Notes: generated by a model not told the origin, from the sequence alone. Counted from the first letter of the stretch, positions 28,101 to 36,649 are shown. The stretch: DNA of 64,000 nucleotides from an uncultured Deferribacterales bacterium (GCA_947853665.1 CANTXF010000016.1:124001-188000); one strand, 5' to 3'. Numbers and translations: made by a program.

Positions 28101-29428
28101 ACTATCTTATCTATGGCCCCGTTTTTAACGTACATGCATTTCATATCCTGGCCGCCGATATCCAAAATAAAAGTGACTTCAGGCACAAAATACCTGGCCG
28201 CCGTAAAATGGGCAACGGTTTCCACTTCTCCCCTGTCCACTCCGAGAGCGGCCTTTATAAGGCCCTCTCCGTAGCCCGTGATGCAGGAATCGGCAATGAA
28301 CGCGCCTTCCGGCAGCCTGGAATAAAGCTCCTTAAGAACAAGTATCACGGACTGAACAGGATTTCCCAGATTGCTCTGATACGAAGAATAAAGAAGATTA
28401 TATTCTTTATCTATAAGTATGGCCTTTGTAGTGGTCGAGCCGACGTCCAAACCCAAAAAAAGACCTCCGGAGGCCGAAGATATATCCTTTTCGGCAAGTA
28501 TGCCGTCTTTCGAATGACGTTCTTTAAACTCTTTATAATCGTCATCAGATTTAAAAAGCACTGGCAAAGGCTCTATTTCGGCTTTTATAGGGCTGTTCTG
28601 AAGCTCCACGACCCGTTCGTGCAGATAGGAAAAAGAAACGGGCTTAGAATTTTTTGAAAGTAGAGCGGCTCCCATGGCAACGAAAAGCTGCGGATTTTCC
28701 GGGAAAATCACCTGCTCCGGCGTAAGTCCAAGGGTTTCCGTAAATCTGGTTCTGAGTTGAGACAAAAAATAAAGAGGGCCTCCGAGAAAAGCCACGTTGC
28801 CTTTGATCGTTCTGCCGCAGGCAAGCCCGCCGATGGTCTGATCCACCACAGCCTGAAAGATGGAGGCGGCAATATCTTCCTTTGCGGCGCCTTCGTTCAA
28901 AAGAGGCAGTACGTCGGTTTTCGCAAAAACGCCGCATCTTGCGGCTATCGGATATATTGTGTTATGTTTTTCTGCAAGCTCGTTAAGACCGGCAGCGTCC
29001 GTCTGAAGAACGGAGGCCATTTGGTCTATAAACGCCCCGGTACCGCCTGCGCAGGTTTCGTTCATGCGCTGGTCTATACCGTTGTCGAAAAAAGTGAGTT
29101 TCGCGTCCTCTCCGCCAAGCTCGATAGCCACGTCCGTCTGAGGGATGTACTTTTTAATGGACTCCGTAGACGCTATGACTTCCTGCACAAAATCTATGCC
29201 AAACCAGCCGGCAACGGAAATACCTCCGGAACCGGCGACGCTTATCGTAACATCCGCGTCCTTAAATTCCTCCCACGCTTCGTTGATAACTGCCGCCAAA
29301 GTGTTCCTCATATCGGACATATGGCGGCGGTATTTACTGTAAACTATTTTATCATCGGTATCCGTAACGACTATTTTTATAGTAGTGGAACCTATATCTA
29401 AACCTATATGATAGAACCCTTTTTTCAT
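25193..29428 (-). CDS. Two-module acyl-CoA dehydratase activase-related protein
   Basis: A 1411-residue protein built from two BadF/BadG/BcrA/BcrD-type ASKHA ATPase domains, each starting with an acid-glycine phosphate loop (GLDIGSTTIKIVVTD at 8-22; GLDVGSTTTKAILID at about 325-339). Each has the cysteine motif that binds a bridging [4Fe-4S] cluster in HgdC-type activators (ETCAGGTGAF; EACSSGCGSF). A DUF2229-like region, a Cys cluster (RCKRCSNHC) and a C-terminal part related to dehydratase D components follow. Single-domain activators drive ATP-dependent electron injection into 2-hydroxyacyl-CoA dehydratases or benzoyl-CoA reductases. This long form is common in anaerobes but its substrate is unknown. 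No dehydratase subunits lie nearby. Confidence 0.88.
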   Translation of the reverse strand: MKKGFYHIGLDIGSTTIKIVVTDTDDKIVYSKYRRHMSDMRNTLAAVINEAWEEFKDADVTISVAGSGGISVAGWFGIDFVQEVIASTESIKKYIPQTDVAIELGGEDAKLTFFDNGIDQRMNETCAGGTGAFIDQMASVLQTDAAGLNELAEKHNTIYPIAARCGVFAKTDVLPLLNEGAAKEDIAASIFQAVVDQTIGGLACGRTIKGNVAFLGGPLYFLSQLRTRFTETLGLTPEQVIFPENPQLFVAMGAALLSKNSKPVSFSYLHERVVELQNSPIKAEIEPLPVLFKSDDDYKEFKERHSKDGILAEKDISSASGGLFLGLDVGSTTTKAILIDKEYNLLYSSYQSNLGNPVQSVILVLKELYSRLPEGAFIADSCITGYGEGLIKAALGVDRGEVETVAHFTAARYFVPEVTFILDIGGQDMKCMYVKNGAIDKIVLNEACSSGCGSFIETFAKSVGVTVQDFAQAAITSKHPVDLGSRCTVFMNSKVKQAQKEGAGVGDISAGLSYSVVKNALYKVIKMSGVEDLGSHVVVQGGAFFNDAVLRAFELSVGCKVTRFAISGLMGAFGAALIARNGHEEGRVSSLISEKNLSAFTIESVNTRCKRCSNHCLLTVNKFSDGRRYITGNRCEKGIEEVENSQALPNLYAYKVQRLFEYYLPLDADKAPRGIVGIPRVLNIYENYPFWFTLFTSLGFRVEISDKSSKELFNSGLDTIPSQTVCYPAKLVHGHVVNLISRGIKFIFYPCVQFEVYEDGADNHFNCPVVCSYPEVIRLNIDAIKEQDIKFLCPFLPIDNDKILGPSLIAMFRPMGISDEEVRAAHRKAAEEMSNFRADMRLKGEETLKYLDETGTVGVVLSGRPYHVDNEINHGIPELITSNGLAVLTEDSVAHLGTVERPLKAVDQWTYHSRLYKAASFVAEKENLELIQLNSFGCGLDSITTEQVYDILNRHDKLYTVIKIDEGNNLGAVRIRIRSLIAAIDDRKRRGVVRSFTPAVPRAEFTKEMKHTHTIVAPQLSPIHMKMMKEAFTAEGYNLVVLEDTSRSDIDKGLKYINNDACYPAIISVGQLLNYVASPECDTERVALLISQTAGGCRATNYIGFLKNALQKMGLSHIPVLSFNLHGLEPHEGFSITLPIVKRLIMAILYGDLLMRLLYATRPYEKTPGTAKALYDRWSEICAKNVFDYKWGAFKKHVRQMVKDFDSVDVYDTPKPKVGIVGEILIKFHPDANNRAVEVIESEGGEAVVPDFMDFVLYCVYDDIYRSKHMSGSKTRKIAANILIWYIEHKRNIMRKALKKSRRFKPMPNIYDLTELAEKIVSLGNQSGEGWLLTAEMVELIEGGVPNVLCVQPFACLPNHITGKGVMKALRAAYSNANIAAVDYDPGASEVNQLNRIKLLMSVAKKNLAAV

Positions 29429-29531
29429 TATTTCCCCTGACCCTCTTGAAGAAATTATATATTAACACAAGATTTGTATTCTTTAAATACAGTATATAAT
29501 ACGGTTTATGATTTTTTGCCATACAGAATAT

Positions 29532-29560
29532 AATATAACCGCGATTTTTCTTTAACGCAA
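29532..29560 (-). promoter_or_regulatory. Promoter of the activase gene
   Basis: Minus-strand TTGCGT (29555-29560), a 17-base spacer and TATATT (29532-29537), about 100 bases upstream of the activase start. Further TATA-like boxes lie in the AT-rich leader, so the exact start is uncertain. Confidence 0.45.
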
Positions 29561-29615
29561 TTATCTAATTATATGAAGGCGCAGAAGAATATATGCGAAA
29601 AAACTACGGCAGGAA

Positions 29616-30803
29616 TTATTTGCGGAAAGAGGTCAGATCGACCACTCTGCCTCTTTTATGGGCCGGATCCCAGGCGTAAATATCTATGGACGCGTTATAC
29701 TCCGTCTCCGGCTGCCCTCCCAAAAGCCTGTTTTCAAGGTTAAGAACGGCAACAGTTTTCGCATTTTCCGACATTATGAAACAATCGTACCCCGGATGTT
29801 TCAGCTCCTGAAGGGAGCGGCACGTTATATCGGTTATTATCGCTTTTTCATAGTCGAGTATAAGAACCTTATTGTCCGATATTTCTTCAATAGCGGCGGA
29901 CTGATAAACCAGCGGGTACGGATGATAGGCACGCAGGGTGTCGCCCTCCGTCTCGTCCCTCAGGTGCGCGAATTTGAGAGAAGCGGTCTTGTCAAATATC
30001 ATAAGGCCGCCTACACCGGAATATATGCTTCCGACCGTACCCCATACTCTGCCGGAACACAGGGCTATGTCATAAAATCCGTAACGCTGGTAATGGAGCT
30101 CGAAATCGTCCTTCTGCCTGTCATAAATAAAAAGGCCGCCTATTTCCGTAGCGGAATTGTTAGTAGCCATGGCTATGGTCTGGCCGTCTTTCGACGTCTC
30201 TACATCCAGCCAGTCCACCTCTTCTTCAAATTTGAAGGTAGTTATAAGCTCCAGGGAAGAATCGTATATTTCCCAATCCCTTCCCATGGCGCACACAACG
30301 TAGCCGTTGCTTATATACCATTTCTGGCCTTCCAGAACGTTAATCTCCCTTACCGGATTTCCGACGGAATAAAGATGAACCCTGTTATGCCTTATAAGAA
30401 GCAGACGGCATTCTCCCCGGTATTCGAAAAGCCTGAAATAATCCATATCGTGCTGATAGCTTTCGCGGGAGGCGGAAAAAACCTGGGTCATGCCGTTATC
30501 TTCCCCGGATTTGTAAACGGTGTACGTCTCGTCGTACTCTCCTATTATATTTACGAAGGACATATAAAAAACGCCTCCGATATATTGATAATCACTTATG
30601 AGACCGTTGGGCACATAAACCGTCCAGCGATTCAGTTCCGCCCCTTCCGGGTCTATATGACGCACCGTAAAATTTTCATAATCGTTTTCACATACCAGAA
30701 AACCGCCTTCGCGGCAAAATTTTATACGTTTGAACATGGAAAGGCAGGCGTCGGTATACGCCCTTTGAGGACAGAGTTCTATGGAACGGGATTTTTCAAA
30801 CAA
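29616..30803 (-). CDS. Unrecognised 395-residue beta-rich protein, propeller-like
   Basis: I do not recognise this protein. It has no signal peptide or membrane helix and consists of repeating short beta segments with aromatic and acidic residues (for example GGFLVCENDYENFTV, GGLFIYDRQKDDFELHY, GGLMIFDKTASLKF). That spacing fits a seven-bladed WD40/YVTN-like propeller. The start is a TTG with AGAGG eight bases upstream. It is monocistronic by position, with more than 70 bases on either side. A scaffold or sensory role is possible but nothing in the context supports one. Confidence 0.6.
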   Translation of the reverse strand: MFEKSRSIELCPQRAYTDACLSMFKRIKFCREGGFLVCENDYENFTVRHIDPEGAELNRWTVYVPNGLISDYQYIGGVFYMSFVNIIGEYDETYTVYKSGEDNGMTQVFSASRESYQHDMDYFRLFEYRGECRLLLIRHNRVHLYSVGNPVREINVLEGQKWYISNGYVVCAMGRDWEIYDSSLELITTFKFEEEVDWLDVETSKDGQTIAMATNNSATEIGGLFIYDRQKDDFELHYQRYGFYDIALCSGRVWGTVGSIYSGVGGLMIFDKTASLKFAHLRDETEGDTLRAYHPYPLVYQSAAIEEISDNKVLILDYEKAIITDITCRSLQELKHPGYDCFIMSENAKTVAVLNLENRLLGGQPETEYNASIDIYAWDPAHKRGRVVDLTSFRK

Positions 30804-30882
30804 TGGTAAAGCCTCTCAATTTATGAGGAGCCATTTAACCATATAAGAATTACAACGTCAAGGTGTTAAAAAGACATATTAT

Positions 30883-31095
30883 TTAAGCAAGAACGTCCAA
30901 TATAACGCCCGTGCCGCGGGCCGCCGCGTTAGCTCCGGAAGCGCCGGAAACGGCCGACGCCGAATCTATCAGCTGCAATACGGCCTGCCCCTGAGCTTCG
31001 GTAATATTTTTAGCTTTTTTTGCGACGGAAACGGCGGCATCCATATAAGCGCTGCCCGCATCCAGATAAGACTGCACTAAATCGATAGACGACAT
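30883..31095 (-). CDS. YjfB-family putative motility protein
   Basis: A 70-residue Ala/Ser-rich helical protein whose pattern (LVQSYLDAGSAYMDAAVSVA, KKAKNITEAQGQAVLQLI) matches the short YjfB family annotated as putative motility proteins. Members are small, secreted or flagellum-associated in some species, but their role is unproven. No signal peptide is seen. It lies alone between the propeller-like gene and a terminator. It is the second small flagellar-type orphan in the window, after the hook-like gene at 4031. Confidence 0.6.
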   Translation of the reverse strand: MSSIDLVQSYLDAGSAYMDAAVSVAKKAKNITEAQGQAVLQLIDSASAVSGASGANAAARGTGVILDVLA

Positions 31096-31189
31096 AATTT
31101 TTGCCCTCCGGTAAAGTTATCCCGCCAGACGTGCCGTCTTAAAGAGATTTGATTATTTATAAATATCTATCCGCGAAAAAGGATTGTCA

Positions 31190-31223
31190 AGAAAAAAATA
31201 AAAAAGCCGCCCTTAAAGGCGGC
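31190..31223 (-). terminator. Intrinsic terminator of the gene at 31243
   Basis: Six-bp GC stem GCCGCC/GGCGGC (31206-31211 with 31218-31223), loop of six, followed on the minus strand by a long T-rich tract (31190-31205). Confidence 0.85.
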
Positions 31224-31242
31224 CCGATATATTTTTAAAAAG

Positions 31243-31833
31243 TTATTTTGCCGGAGCTTCAGGAGACGCCGGAACGGCGGTGCCATTCTCATCGGACGGA
31301 ATATCGAGGTTCTCCACATCCATTTCAAGCGGAGAAACATAGCCTTCCGCAGGAGCCGCACCGCAATAGGTTACGTTTATGTATTCGTCGAGCTTTTCCT
31401 GAGGTATCATGCCCAGATGGGTCATTATGGAAACCTGGAACACATTGGACACTCCCTCGCCTATGCCTTGAAATACTTCTTCCATCAGGGTTTTATTGTC
31501 GCCGAGCTTCGTTTCAAGCTGCTTGCCGAAAATATCCATGGTAGCTTCAAATTTTTTCATGGCCGGCGTCATATTATCGGGAGCCACTTCTGCGGAAAGC
31601 TCGGGGTTATCCGCAAAATCCTTATTAATATCGCTGATCATCCCGGCCAGAGATTTGGCGTCTTCGCACGCAAGCTGATATTTCCCGCCGTCAATAAGCA
31701 CCAGAGTGGCGCCTCCGAAATTTCCGTCGGTAACTGCGGTATCCATTTCCTTCTTTTCCACCATAGAATAAATAAGAAACCCGAGAGCGGCAACGGCACA
31801 GATGATAACTAATACTAAAATACCTTTTTTCAT
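31243..31833 (-). CDS. Unrecognised membrane-anchored protein
   Basis: A 196-residue protein with one N-terminal hydrophobic helix (about residues 3-23, starting MKKG) that may be an anchor or uncleaved signal. A mainly helical, acidic periplasmic domain follows, with two cysteines (LACEDAK and VTYCGAA) that could form a disulfide. The C-terminus is a Pro/Ala/Glu tail. The ATG at 31833 has GGAGA upstream, so I prefer it to the in-frame TTG at 31845. A strong terminator follows. I cannot assign a family. Confidence 0.6.
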   Translation of the reverse strand: MKKGILVLVIICAVAALGFLIYSMVEKKEMDTAVTDGNFGGATLVLIDGGKYQLACEDAKSLAGMISDINKDFADNPELSAEVAPDNMTPAMKKFEATMDIFGKQLETKLGDNKTLMEEVFQGIGEGVSNVFQVSIMTHLGMIPQEKLDEYINVTYCGAAPAEGYVSPLEMDVENLDIPSDENGTAVPASPEAPAK

Positions 31834-31935
31834 TAATGTCTCCAAATTTTTACTGTCCGGCCGGTATAAAACGGCCTAATTGATTATTACTTTATCCAAC
31901 TGTAATAAATACTGCAACCTTTAGTTTCGCTTAAA

Positions 31936-32814
31936 TTACTGCGCAAATTCGAGCAGCAGACGCTCTACCCTCTCCTTTTCTTCTTGTTTGTCAAAAGCTT
32001 CGAACATTTTTTCCACAAAATAAACGGCTCCCGCCGCGGCGATATAAGGCAATATCAGCCCGCCTGCCGAGGCCGCTCCCGCACCAGCTCCGAAAACTGC
32101 CGTCACTCCGGCGGAAGCGGAAGATCCTACGGCGCTCTTTACCGCTATCGTTCTCATTTCGTGACGGTCCGCGTAACCGGTAGCGAAAGCGCCAGCGGCA
32201 AACAACGCCCCTGATGCGGCTCCTCCCGCGGCGCTGCTTAAGGCTCCCTGTATAACGCCCCCCGATAAAACAGGCTTAAATAAAAAATCGGCCGCGTACG
32301 AGCCGGCGTTAACGCCTAAATAAGATGAACCGGCCATTAAAGAGGCGGCTCTGGCGCTTGTCCCCAAATCTATGAGGCCTGTTTCCGCAAACCTGTCCAG
32401 CCCTACGGAAAGACCCGCCGCGATTCCGCCGGCAGCTGCGCCTGAAATACCGGGGTTAACGGAAACGCTGTAATATCCGGCTGCGGTCCTTATAAAAAAA
32501 GCAGGAACGCTTGCGGGCCGTATATCTTCATATCCGCCCCCACGCCCGGCAAAATAAAGCCCGGCGGTTTCATTTACGTTTTCCTTTTTATCGTAGAGGC
32601 CTGCCGAGTAAATATCTCCTAAGTTATTTACCGGCTCCTTATAGTAAATAGCATCCTTTTCACTTATATATGAATCCCCGCCGTCAGGAACCGCGTCTTT
32701 GCTTTCAAAGCGTACAAAAACGCCTGTCTCACCGGACGGTATAAACGGAAAATCGCTCCCGGCGGCAAACGTAACAAAAACCAACAGAAAAAACAGGGTC
32801 TTGAAAGCTGTCAC
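31936..32814 (-). CDS. Unrecognised exported Gly/Ala-rich protein
   Basis: A 292-residue protein with a signal peptide (about 1-19, cleavage near AAGS). After a polar N-terminal part, about 150 residues (from about 115 to 270) are strongly Gly/Ala/Ser-rich with small hydrophobic runs, for example SAAGGAASGALFAAGAFATG. This resembles glycine-zipper membrane-inserting segments. The C-terminal helix is charged (DKQEEKERVERLLLEF). The start is a GTG one base after the stop of the upstream gene with no ribosome site of its own, so it should be translated by coupling to that gene. Confidence 0.6.
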   Translation of the reverse strand: MTAFKTLFFLLVFVTFAAGSDFPFIPSGETGVFVRFESKDAVPDGGDSYISEKDAIYYKEPVNNLGDIYSAGLYDKKENVNETAGLYFAGRGGGYEDIRPASVPAFFIRTAAGYYSVSVNPGISGAAAGGIAAGLSVGLDRFAETGLIDLGTSARAASLMAGSSYLGVNAGSYAADFLFKPVLSGGVIQGALSSAAGGAASGALFAAGAFATGYADRHEMRTIAVKSAVGSSASAGVTAVFGAGAGAASAGGLILPYIAAAGAVYFVEKMFEAFDKQEEKERVERLLLEFAQ

Positions 32815-32815
32815 T

Positions 32816-34330
32816 TTAAAATTCCGATAAAGGTTTTTTAGCGCAGTTTACAAATTCTGCGGAAAGGTCAAGCCGCTGATCCCTGTCCAGCTCTTTATAA
32901 AAAAAATCAAAAACCTCCGTGTATGCCCTGAGCCCCGGAACACCCAGATATTTAAGGTCTATCGGACATAAATAATCTTTCATTCCCAAATATATCCTGT
33001 TTTTAGTATCCCTTCCAGAACCAAGCACGCCCATTTCGCTTTTATATAAGTCATTGAATTTTACGACAGTTTTCACCGCCCATCGTTCATAGCGGGAATA
33101 CTGTATATCCCGCCACGTTTCTATATCTTCGTTAATGGAGGAGATAAGCCCCCTTATTTCCTTTAAAGTATCCGCGTCTGATATTGCGGATGATTCTATT
33201 ATGATTTCATCCTGCAGGGCGTAAAGCGATTTCAGAGCCTTCTCTGCGTTGGTTTCGTTTTTTACAAGGCGTTTTACGACGGCGTCATATTTATTTTTAA
33301 GCCGCAGCGCAACCTTTTTCCCGTAAGACCCGGCAGCCTCCGCCGAAAGACCTTCAAAGCGTTTACTAAAAATATCTATACGCCTTTTCAAAGCGGGAGA
33401 CGCTCCGAAGGACAAAAGAGCAAGCCTTTGATTTATAACGGCAGCCTCTTCAGCGGCGTCCGAAATATTTATCCTTTTTTCCTCCGCCGCGTCAATCAGG
33501 GCAAAACCTTTCTCCAGCATCCTTTCGGCGTCCTCCCTGCCGGCTGTTTCGTTTATTCTTGAGGAAAGCCTTTTTATCGTAAGAAATACATCCTCGTCCG
33601 AATCATCGGAGGAAAATTTCATCAGCTTCGCGGCCAGCGTCTGGAGCCTGGCCTGATAGGAAGTAACGTTGTCAAGCCCCTCCGGTATATCGGAGGAAAG
33701 AGCTTTTTTAGATTCGTTTATTATTTCCTGCACATTTTCAGCGCCGGTGTTTCTGTTTTTGCTGAAAGCGGCTTTTCCCGCCTCCGCCGCTTTCGATTCT
33801 ATTTTCTTAAGGAGCTGTTCGGCGCTTTCAGCGTTTGAAGGAAGTATCAGGGATGCGTTGGCATATAAAAATCTTTCCATATCCGAAAGAGCCAGCAGAG
33901 CCGCTTCCGGCCTGCCGCTTTTAATGCTTCTATCCGCCCAGTTAAGAACGGCGTTTACGTATCCGTAAAGATATAGGCCTTCCTCCGGGTCGGAAAAGCA
34001 TGCTATGGAATAATAAAGCCCGGCTTCTTTCATATTACCGAGATCCGCCATATCCTGAGCTTTATCGAACGCGGCTTTAGCGCTTTTTTTAAGAGCAAGC
34101 CGTCTGTTTTCTTCCGACTCGATCAATTTTAAGATTTCGTTCAGCTTATCGCGTATCGGAGTCGTTTCTTCCTCCACCAAACCTTTTACTTCCGGAAGTA
34201 AAATCGATAAAAGACGCGCGTTTCCTTCCATAACGGCTTTTTCCGTTTCCGATACGTTATCGTCCGCCAACCCCGCCGATGACAGAAACATAAAAAACAA
34301 CGCAATAAATGCGGAAAACAAACGGGGCAT
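32816..34330 (-). CDS. Unrecognised exported helical protein
   Basis: A 504-residue protein with a signal peptide (about 1-22, SSAGLADD). The remainder is almost entirely helical and rich in Lys, Glu, Ala and Leu, compatible with long TPR-like or coiled-coil bundles. A more conserved-looking C-terminal part carries aromatic residues and two cysteines (DYLCPIDLKYLG and EFVNCAKK). One base separates its stop from the GTG of the glycine-zipper-like gene, so the two probably function together in the envelope. No known family comes to mind. Confidence 0.6.
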   Translation of the reverse strand: MPRLFSAFIALFFMFLSSAGLADDNVSETEKAVMEGNARLLSILLPEVKGLVEEETTPIRDKLNEILKLIESEENRRLALKKSAKAAFDKAQDMADLGNMKEAGLYYSIACFSDPEEGLYLYGYVNAVLNWADRSIKSGRPEAALLALSDMERFLYANASLILPSNAESAEQLLKKIESKAAEAGKAAFSKNRNTGAENVQEIINESKKALSSDIPEGLDNVTSYQARLQTLAAKLMKFSSDDSDEDVFLTIKRLSSRINETAGREDAERMLEKGFALIDAAEEKRINISDAAEEAAVINQRLALLSFGASPALKRRIDIFSKRFEGLSAEAAGSYGKKVALRLKNKYDAVVKRLVKNETNAEKALKSLYALQDEIIIESSAISDADTLKEIRGLISSINEDIETWRDIQYSRYERWAVKTVVKFNDLYKSEMGVLGSGRDTKNRIYLGMKDYLCPIDLKYLGVPGLRAYTEVFDFFYKELDRDQRLDLSAEFVNCAKKPLSEF

Positions 34331-34410
34331 AAAAATACTCCTTAAAACCGATATATCTGTTATTACCCGAAAGGATATGCTATAAGCAAAAAATTTACAA
34401 GGAGCCTTTA

Positions 34411-34611
34411 ATGGTAAAAAGCCTGATAATAACCGCCATTATGGTGGGAGCAGTTTACTTCGTCCTGAAAAAACTAACCGTATACCGATGCCCCAAATGC
34501 GCTTCGACTCATATAACGAAGCTGAAAGAGCATAACTACAAAAGCTCGGAAACCGTCTATTTCTGCACAAAATGCGGAACGGCTTTCACCAGGAAAAAGC
34601 CGCTCAATTAA
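34411..34611 (+). CDS. Small membrane-anchored zinc-ribbon protein
   Basis: A 66-residue protein with an N-terminal hydrophobic helix (about 4-20) and a four-cysteine zinc ribbon made of CPKC and CTKC knuckles separated by about 24 residues. AAGGAG lies six bases before the ATG. It is transcribed divergently from the exported helical protein gene and ends at a bidirectional terminator. The ribbon may bind zinc or iron. The role is unknown. Confidence 0.65.
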   Translation: MVKSLIITAIMVGAVYFVLKKLTVYRCPKCASTHITKLKEHNYKSSETVYFCTKCGTAFTRKKPLN

Positions 34612-34612
34612 A

Positions 34613-34638
34613 AAAGGCGGAGACAAAGCTCCGCCTTT
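34613..34638. terminator. Bidirectional intrinsic terminator
   Basis: A 10-bp perfect stem (34613-34622 with 34629-34638, core GGCGGAG/CTCCGCC) with an ACAAAG loop, between the zinc-ribbon gene (+) and the TolC-family gene (-). Confidence 0.85.
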
Positions 34639-34658
34639 ATATATCGCCGTAAAAAATC

Positions 34659-35939
34659 TTATTCAACCGGAAATTCAGCCTCGACAAGCCTTTCAAGGCT
34701 GTAAACGGAGCCGATAACGTCGTAAACCGCGTTGCTTTTAGCGACTTTTGCCTCGTTAAGCAAAACTGAGGCGTTCAGAAGATCAGTCATAGTAGCGGCG
34801 CTTTGATCGTATTGATTCTTTATAACGCGGAAATTTTCTTCGGCGGAAGCGACGCTTATCTCAGATTGTTTAAGAGTGGCCAGAGCGGTAAGGTGGGTTT
34901 CGATAGCCGAGCTGAGCTGAAGGCTCATAGACTGTTTGGTATCGGCTATGGTATATCCCAGCGCCATGGTTTCCCTCTTTTTGCCCCGCGACTGATAATA
35001 TCCGGAAAAAGCGTCCAGAAGATTCCAGGAAGCGGTAACGCCCACAGCGGCGGAAGAATCCTTAGGAGTGGAACCGCTCCAGGCCCACACGTCGTCTCCG
35101 TAAGCGCTGTAAGAGGCTTTCAGGTCTACCGTCGGATAAAGCGATTTTTTAGTCATATTTTCGCTTTTCTGAGAAGATATATAGCTTTGCTCAAGATATT
35201 TTATCTGGCTGTTGTTTTTAAACATCATATCGCGCAGTTTGTCTTCGCTTTCAATTTTAACGTTGCTCATAACGGGTTCGACAAGAACTTCATTTTTATC
35301 CAAAGGTCTGTTTATGGTATTTTCAAGGGTCTGCCTGGCAATTATAAGGGCGCTTTCGGCATTTATACGCTGCAGCTCAGCGGAAGCGAGATACGTATCC
35401 ACCTGGAGCAAATCGTTTTTAGCGATAAGCCCGTTATCGGCAGAAAGCTGGGCGTCGCGTTTCTGCATCTTAAGAAGCTGCAGGTTTTCTTCCGCCACAT
35501 TCAGATTGCTCTGAGCTTTCAGCACGGATATAAAATCGTTTCTTGCCTGTAAAATTATATCGTAATTGGCGGAAGTAAGTTCTGTGGAAGCCATCTCCCT
35601 GCCCAGCTTGGCGGCATCGACGGCATTCATATCATAAAGGCCGTTAAAAAGATTCAGCGTGGCGCTGAACACAGCCGAGCTGGAATCGTAATCCTGCCTT
35701 CCGTTGCCGGCGGTAGAAAGGTCGTCCCAATAGTAATTATAGTTATAACTTACTCCGATAGAAGGGAAATAAAGCAATATGGCGTTTTTCGCCTCAAAAT
35801 CCCTGGCTTCCACCAGAGACATCTTATTTTTAATAACGTTATTGCTGTCAAGCGCCAGCTTAACGGCTTCGTCAACCGTAAGGGCGTACCCCGAAAAGGG
35901 GACGACAAGAACCATCAAACAAATCAAAAACCTCAACAT
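34659..35939 (-). CDS. TolC-family outer-membrane efflux protein
   Basis: A 426-residue outer-membrane channel of the OEP/TolC family. A signal peptide (about 1-19, GYA/LTVDEA) is followed by the typical opening LTVDEAVKLALDSNN and two OEP repeats of long amphipathic helices with barrel strands (SVSYNYNYYW, DLKASYSAYGDD). It would dock onto an inner-membrane pump for export of drugs, proteins or polysaccharides. No membrane-fusion or pump gene is adjacent, so the partner is encoded elsewhere. The 251-base gap upstream (35940-36190) is AT-rich with no clear element. Confidence 0.88.
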   Translation of the reverse strand: MLRFLICLMVLVVPFSGYALTVDEAVKLALDSNNVIKNKMSLVEARDFEAKNAILLYFPSIGVSYNYNYYWDDLSTAGNGRQDYDSSSAVFSATLNLFNGLYDMNAVDAAKLGREMASTELTSANYDIILQARNDFISVLKAQSNLNVAEENLQLLKMQKRDAQLSADNGLIAKNDLLQVDTYLASAELQRINAESALIIARQTLENTINRPLDKNEVLVEPVMSNVKIESEDKLRDMMFKNNSQIKYLEQSYISSQKSENMTKKSLYPTVDLKASYSAYGDDVWAWSGSTPKDSSAAVGVTASWNLLDAFSGYYQSRGKKRETMALGYTIADTKQSMSLQLSSAIETHLTALATLKQSEISVASAEENFRVIKNQYDQSAATMTDLLNASVLLNEAKVAKSNAVYDVIGSVYSLERLVEAEFPVE

Positions 35940-36190
35940 AAATCACTCCTTAAGCACTGTACGCCGAGAAAATTCAAGTTACTAATTTCATCAAATATTG
36001 TCAATTCATTATTCATTAGTACGAATACCCCCAGAGCCAAGTTACACTTATATCACATATTACCAAACAGGTATATATATAATTGTACTTATGACGAAGT
36101 TTTTTTTTAATAGTTCATAAGAAAAACGATTTACAACAATTTTATAATGTATGAAAATATAGTTTTGAGAAATAAGGAGGAAAAACATAT

Positions 36191-36649
36191 ATGTATTTAA
36201 TAAATATAGAAAAAGCAGCCGAAACAGCCCTTATGAAATTTACAGATGAAAAATGGCACTGCGCCGAATCGGTCCTTTACGGTCTTTTAACAGGAGCCGG
36301 TTTCCGTAATGCCGACGAATATGTTACGTCCATGTCCGGCTTCAACGGAGGCGTAGGAGGCACTAAAAATATGTGCGGCGCATTATCGGGAGGGGTGGCG
36401 GCCGCGGGATATATGCTGGGGCGCGGCGGAAGCGCCATGCGGGATATGGCGCTCTGCGCCGAAACCTGCGGCAGATTCTACAAAGCCTTTGAAGCGCATT
36501 TCGGAACCGCTATGTGCGGAGAGTTAACGAAGGGCTACGAATTCGTCTGCCCCGAAAGAAGAACATACTGCCGGAATATGGTGGAATTTTCCGTAAGGGC
36601 ATGCGGAAAAGAAATAAACGAAACAATAGAAAAAAACCTCGGAAAATGA
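36191..36649 (+). CDS. C_GCAxxG_C_C family redox protein
   Basis: A 152-residue member of the C_GCAxxG_C_C family, defined by conserved cysteines around a Gly-Cys-(G)Ala motif. Visible here are HCAES near residue 24, GGTKNMCGALSGGV (about 57-70), the Cys pair CAETCG (about 90-95) and CPERRTYCRNMV (about 117-128). The arrangement suggests metal or redox-disulfide chemistry. Members occur widely in anaerobes, often beside electron-transfer genes, and their reaction is unknown. A strong GGAGG (36176-36180) lies ten bases before the ATG. Its TGA overlaps the nuclease ATG by three bases. Confidence 0.8.
   Translation: MYLINIEKAAETALMKFTDEKWHCAESVLYGLLTGAGFRNADEYVTSMSGFNGGVGGTKNMCGALSGGVAAAGYMLGRGGSAMRDMALCAETCGRFYKAFEAHFGTAMCGELTKGYEFVCPERRTYCRNMVEFSVRACGKEINETIEKNLGK

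Noticed and set aside
29658-30809. Open frame of 383 codons on the plus strand
   Set aside because: It is exactly antisense to the 29616-30803 gene, has no ribosome site and its translation is basic and aromatic-rich without family motifs. The minus-strand frame has a good ribosome site.
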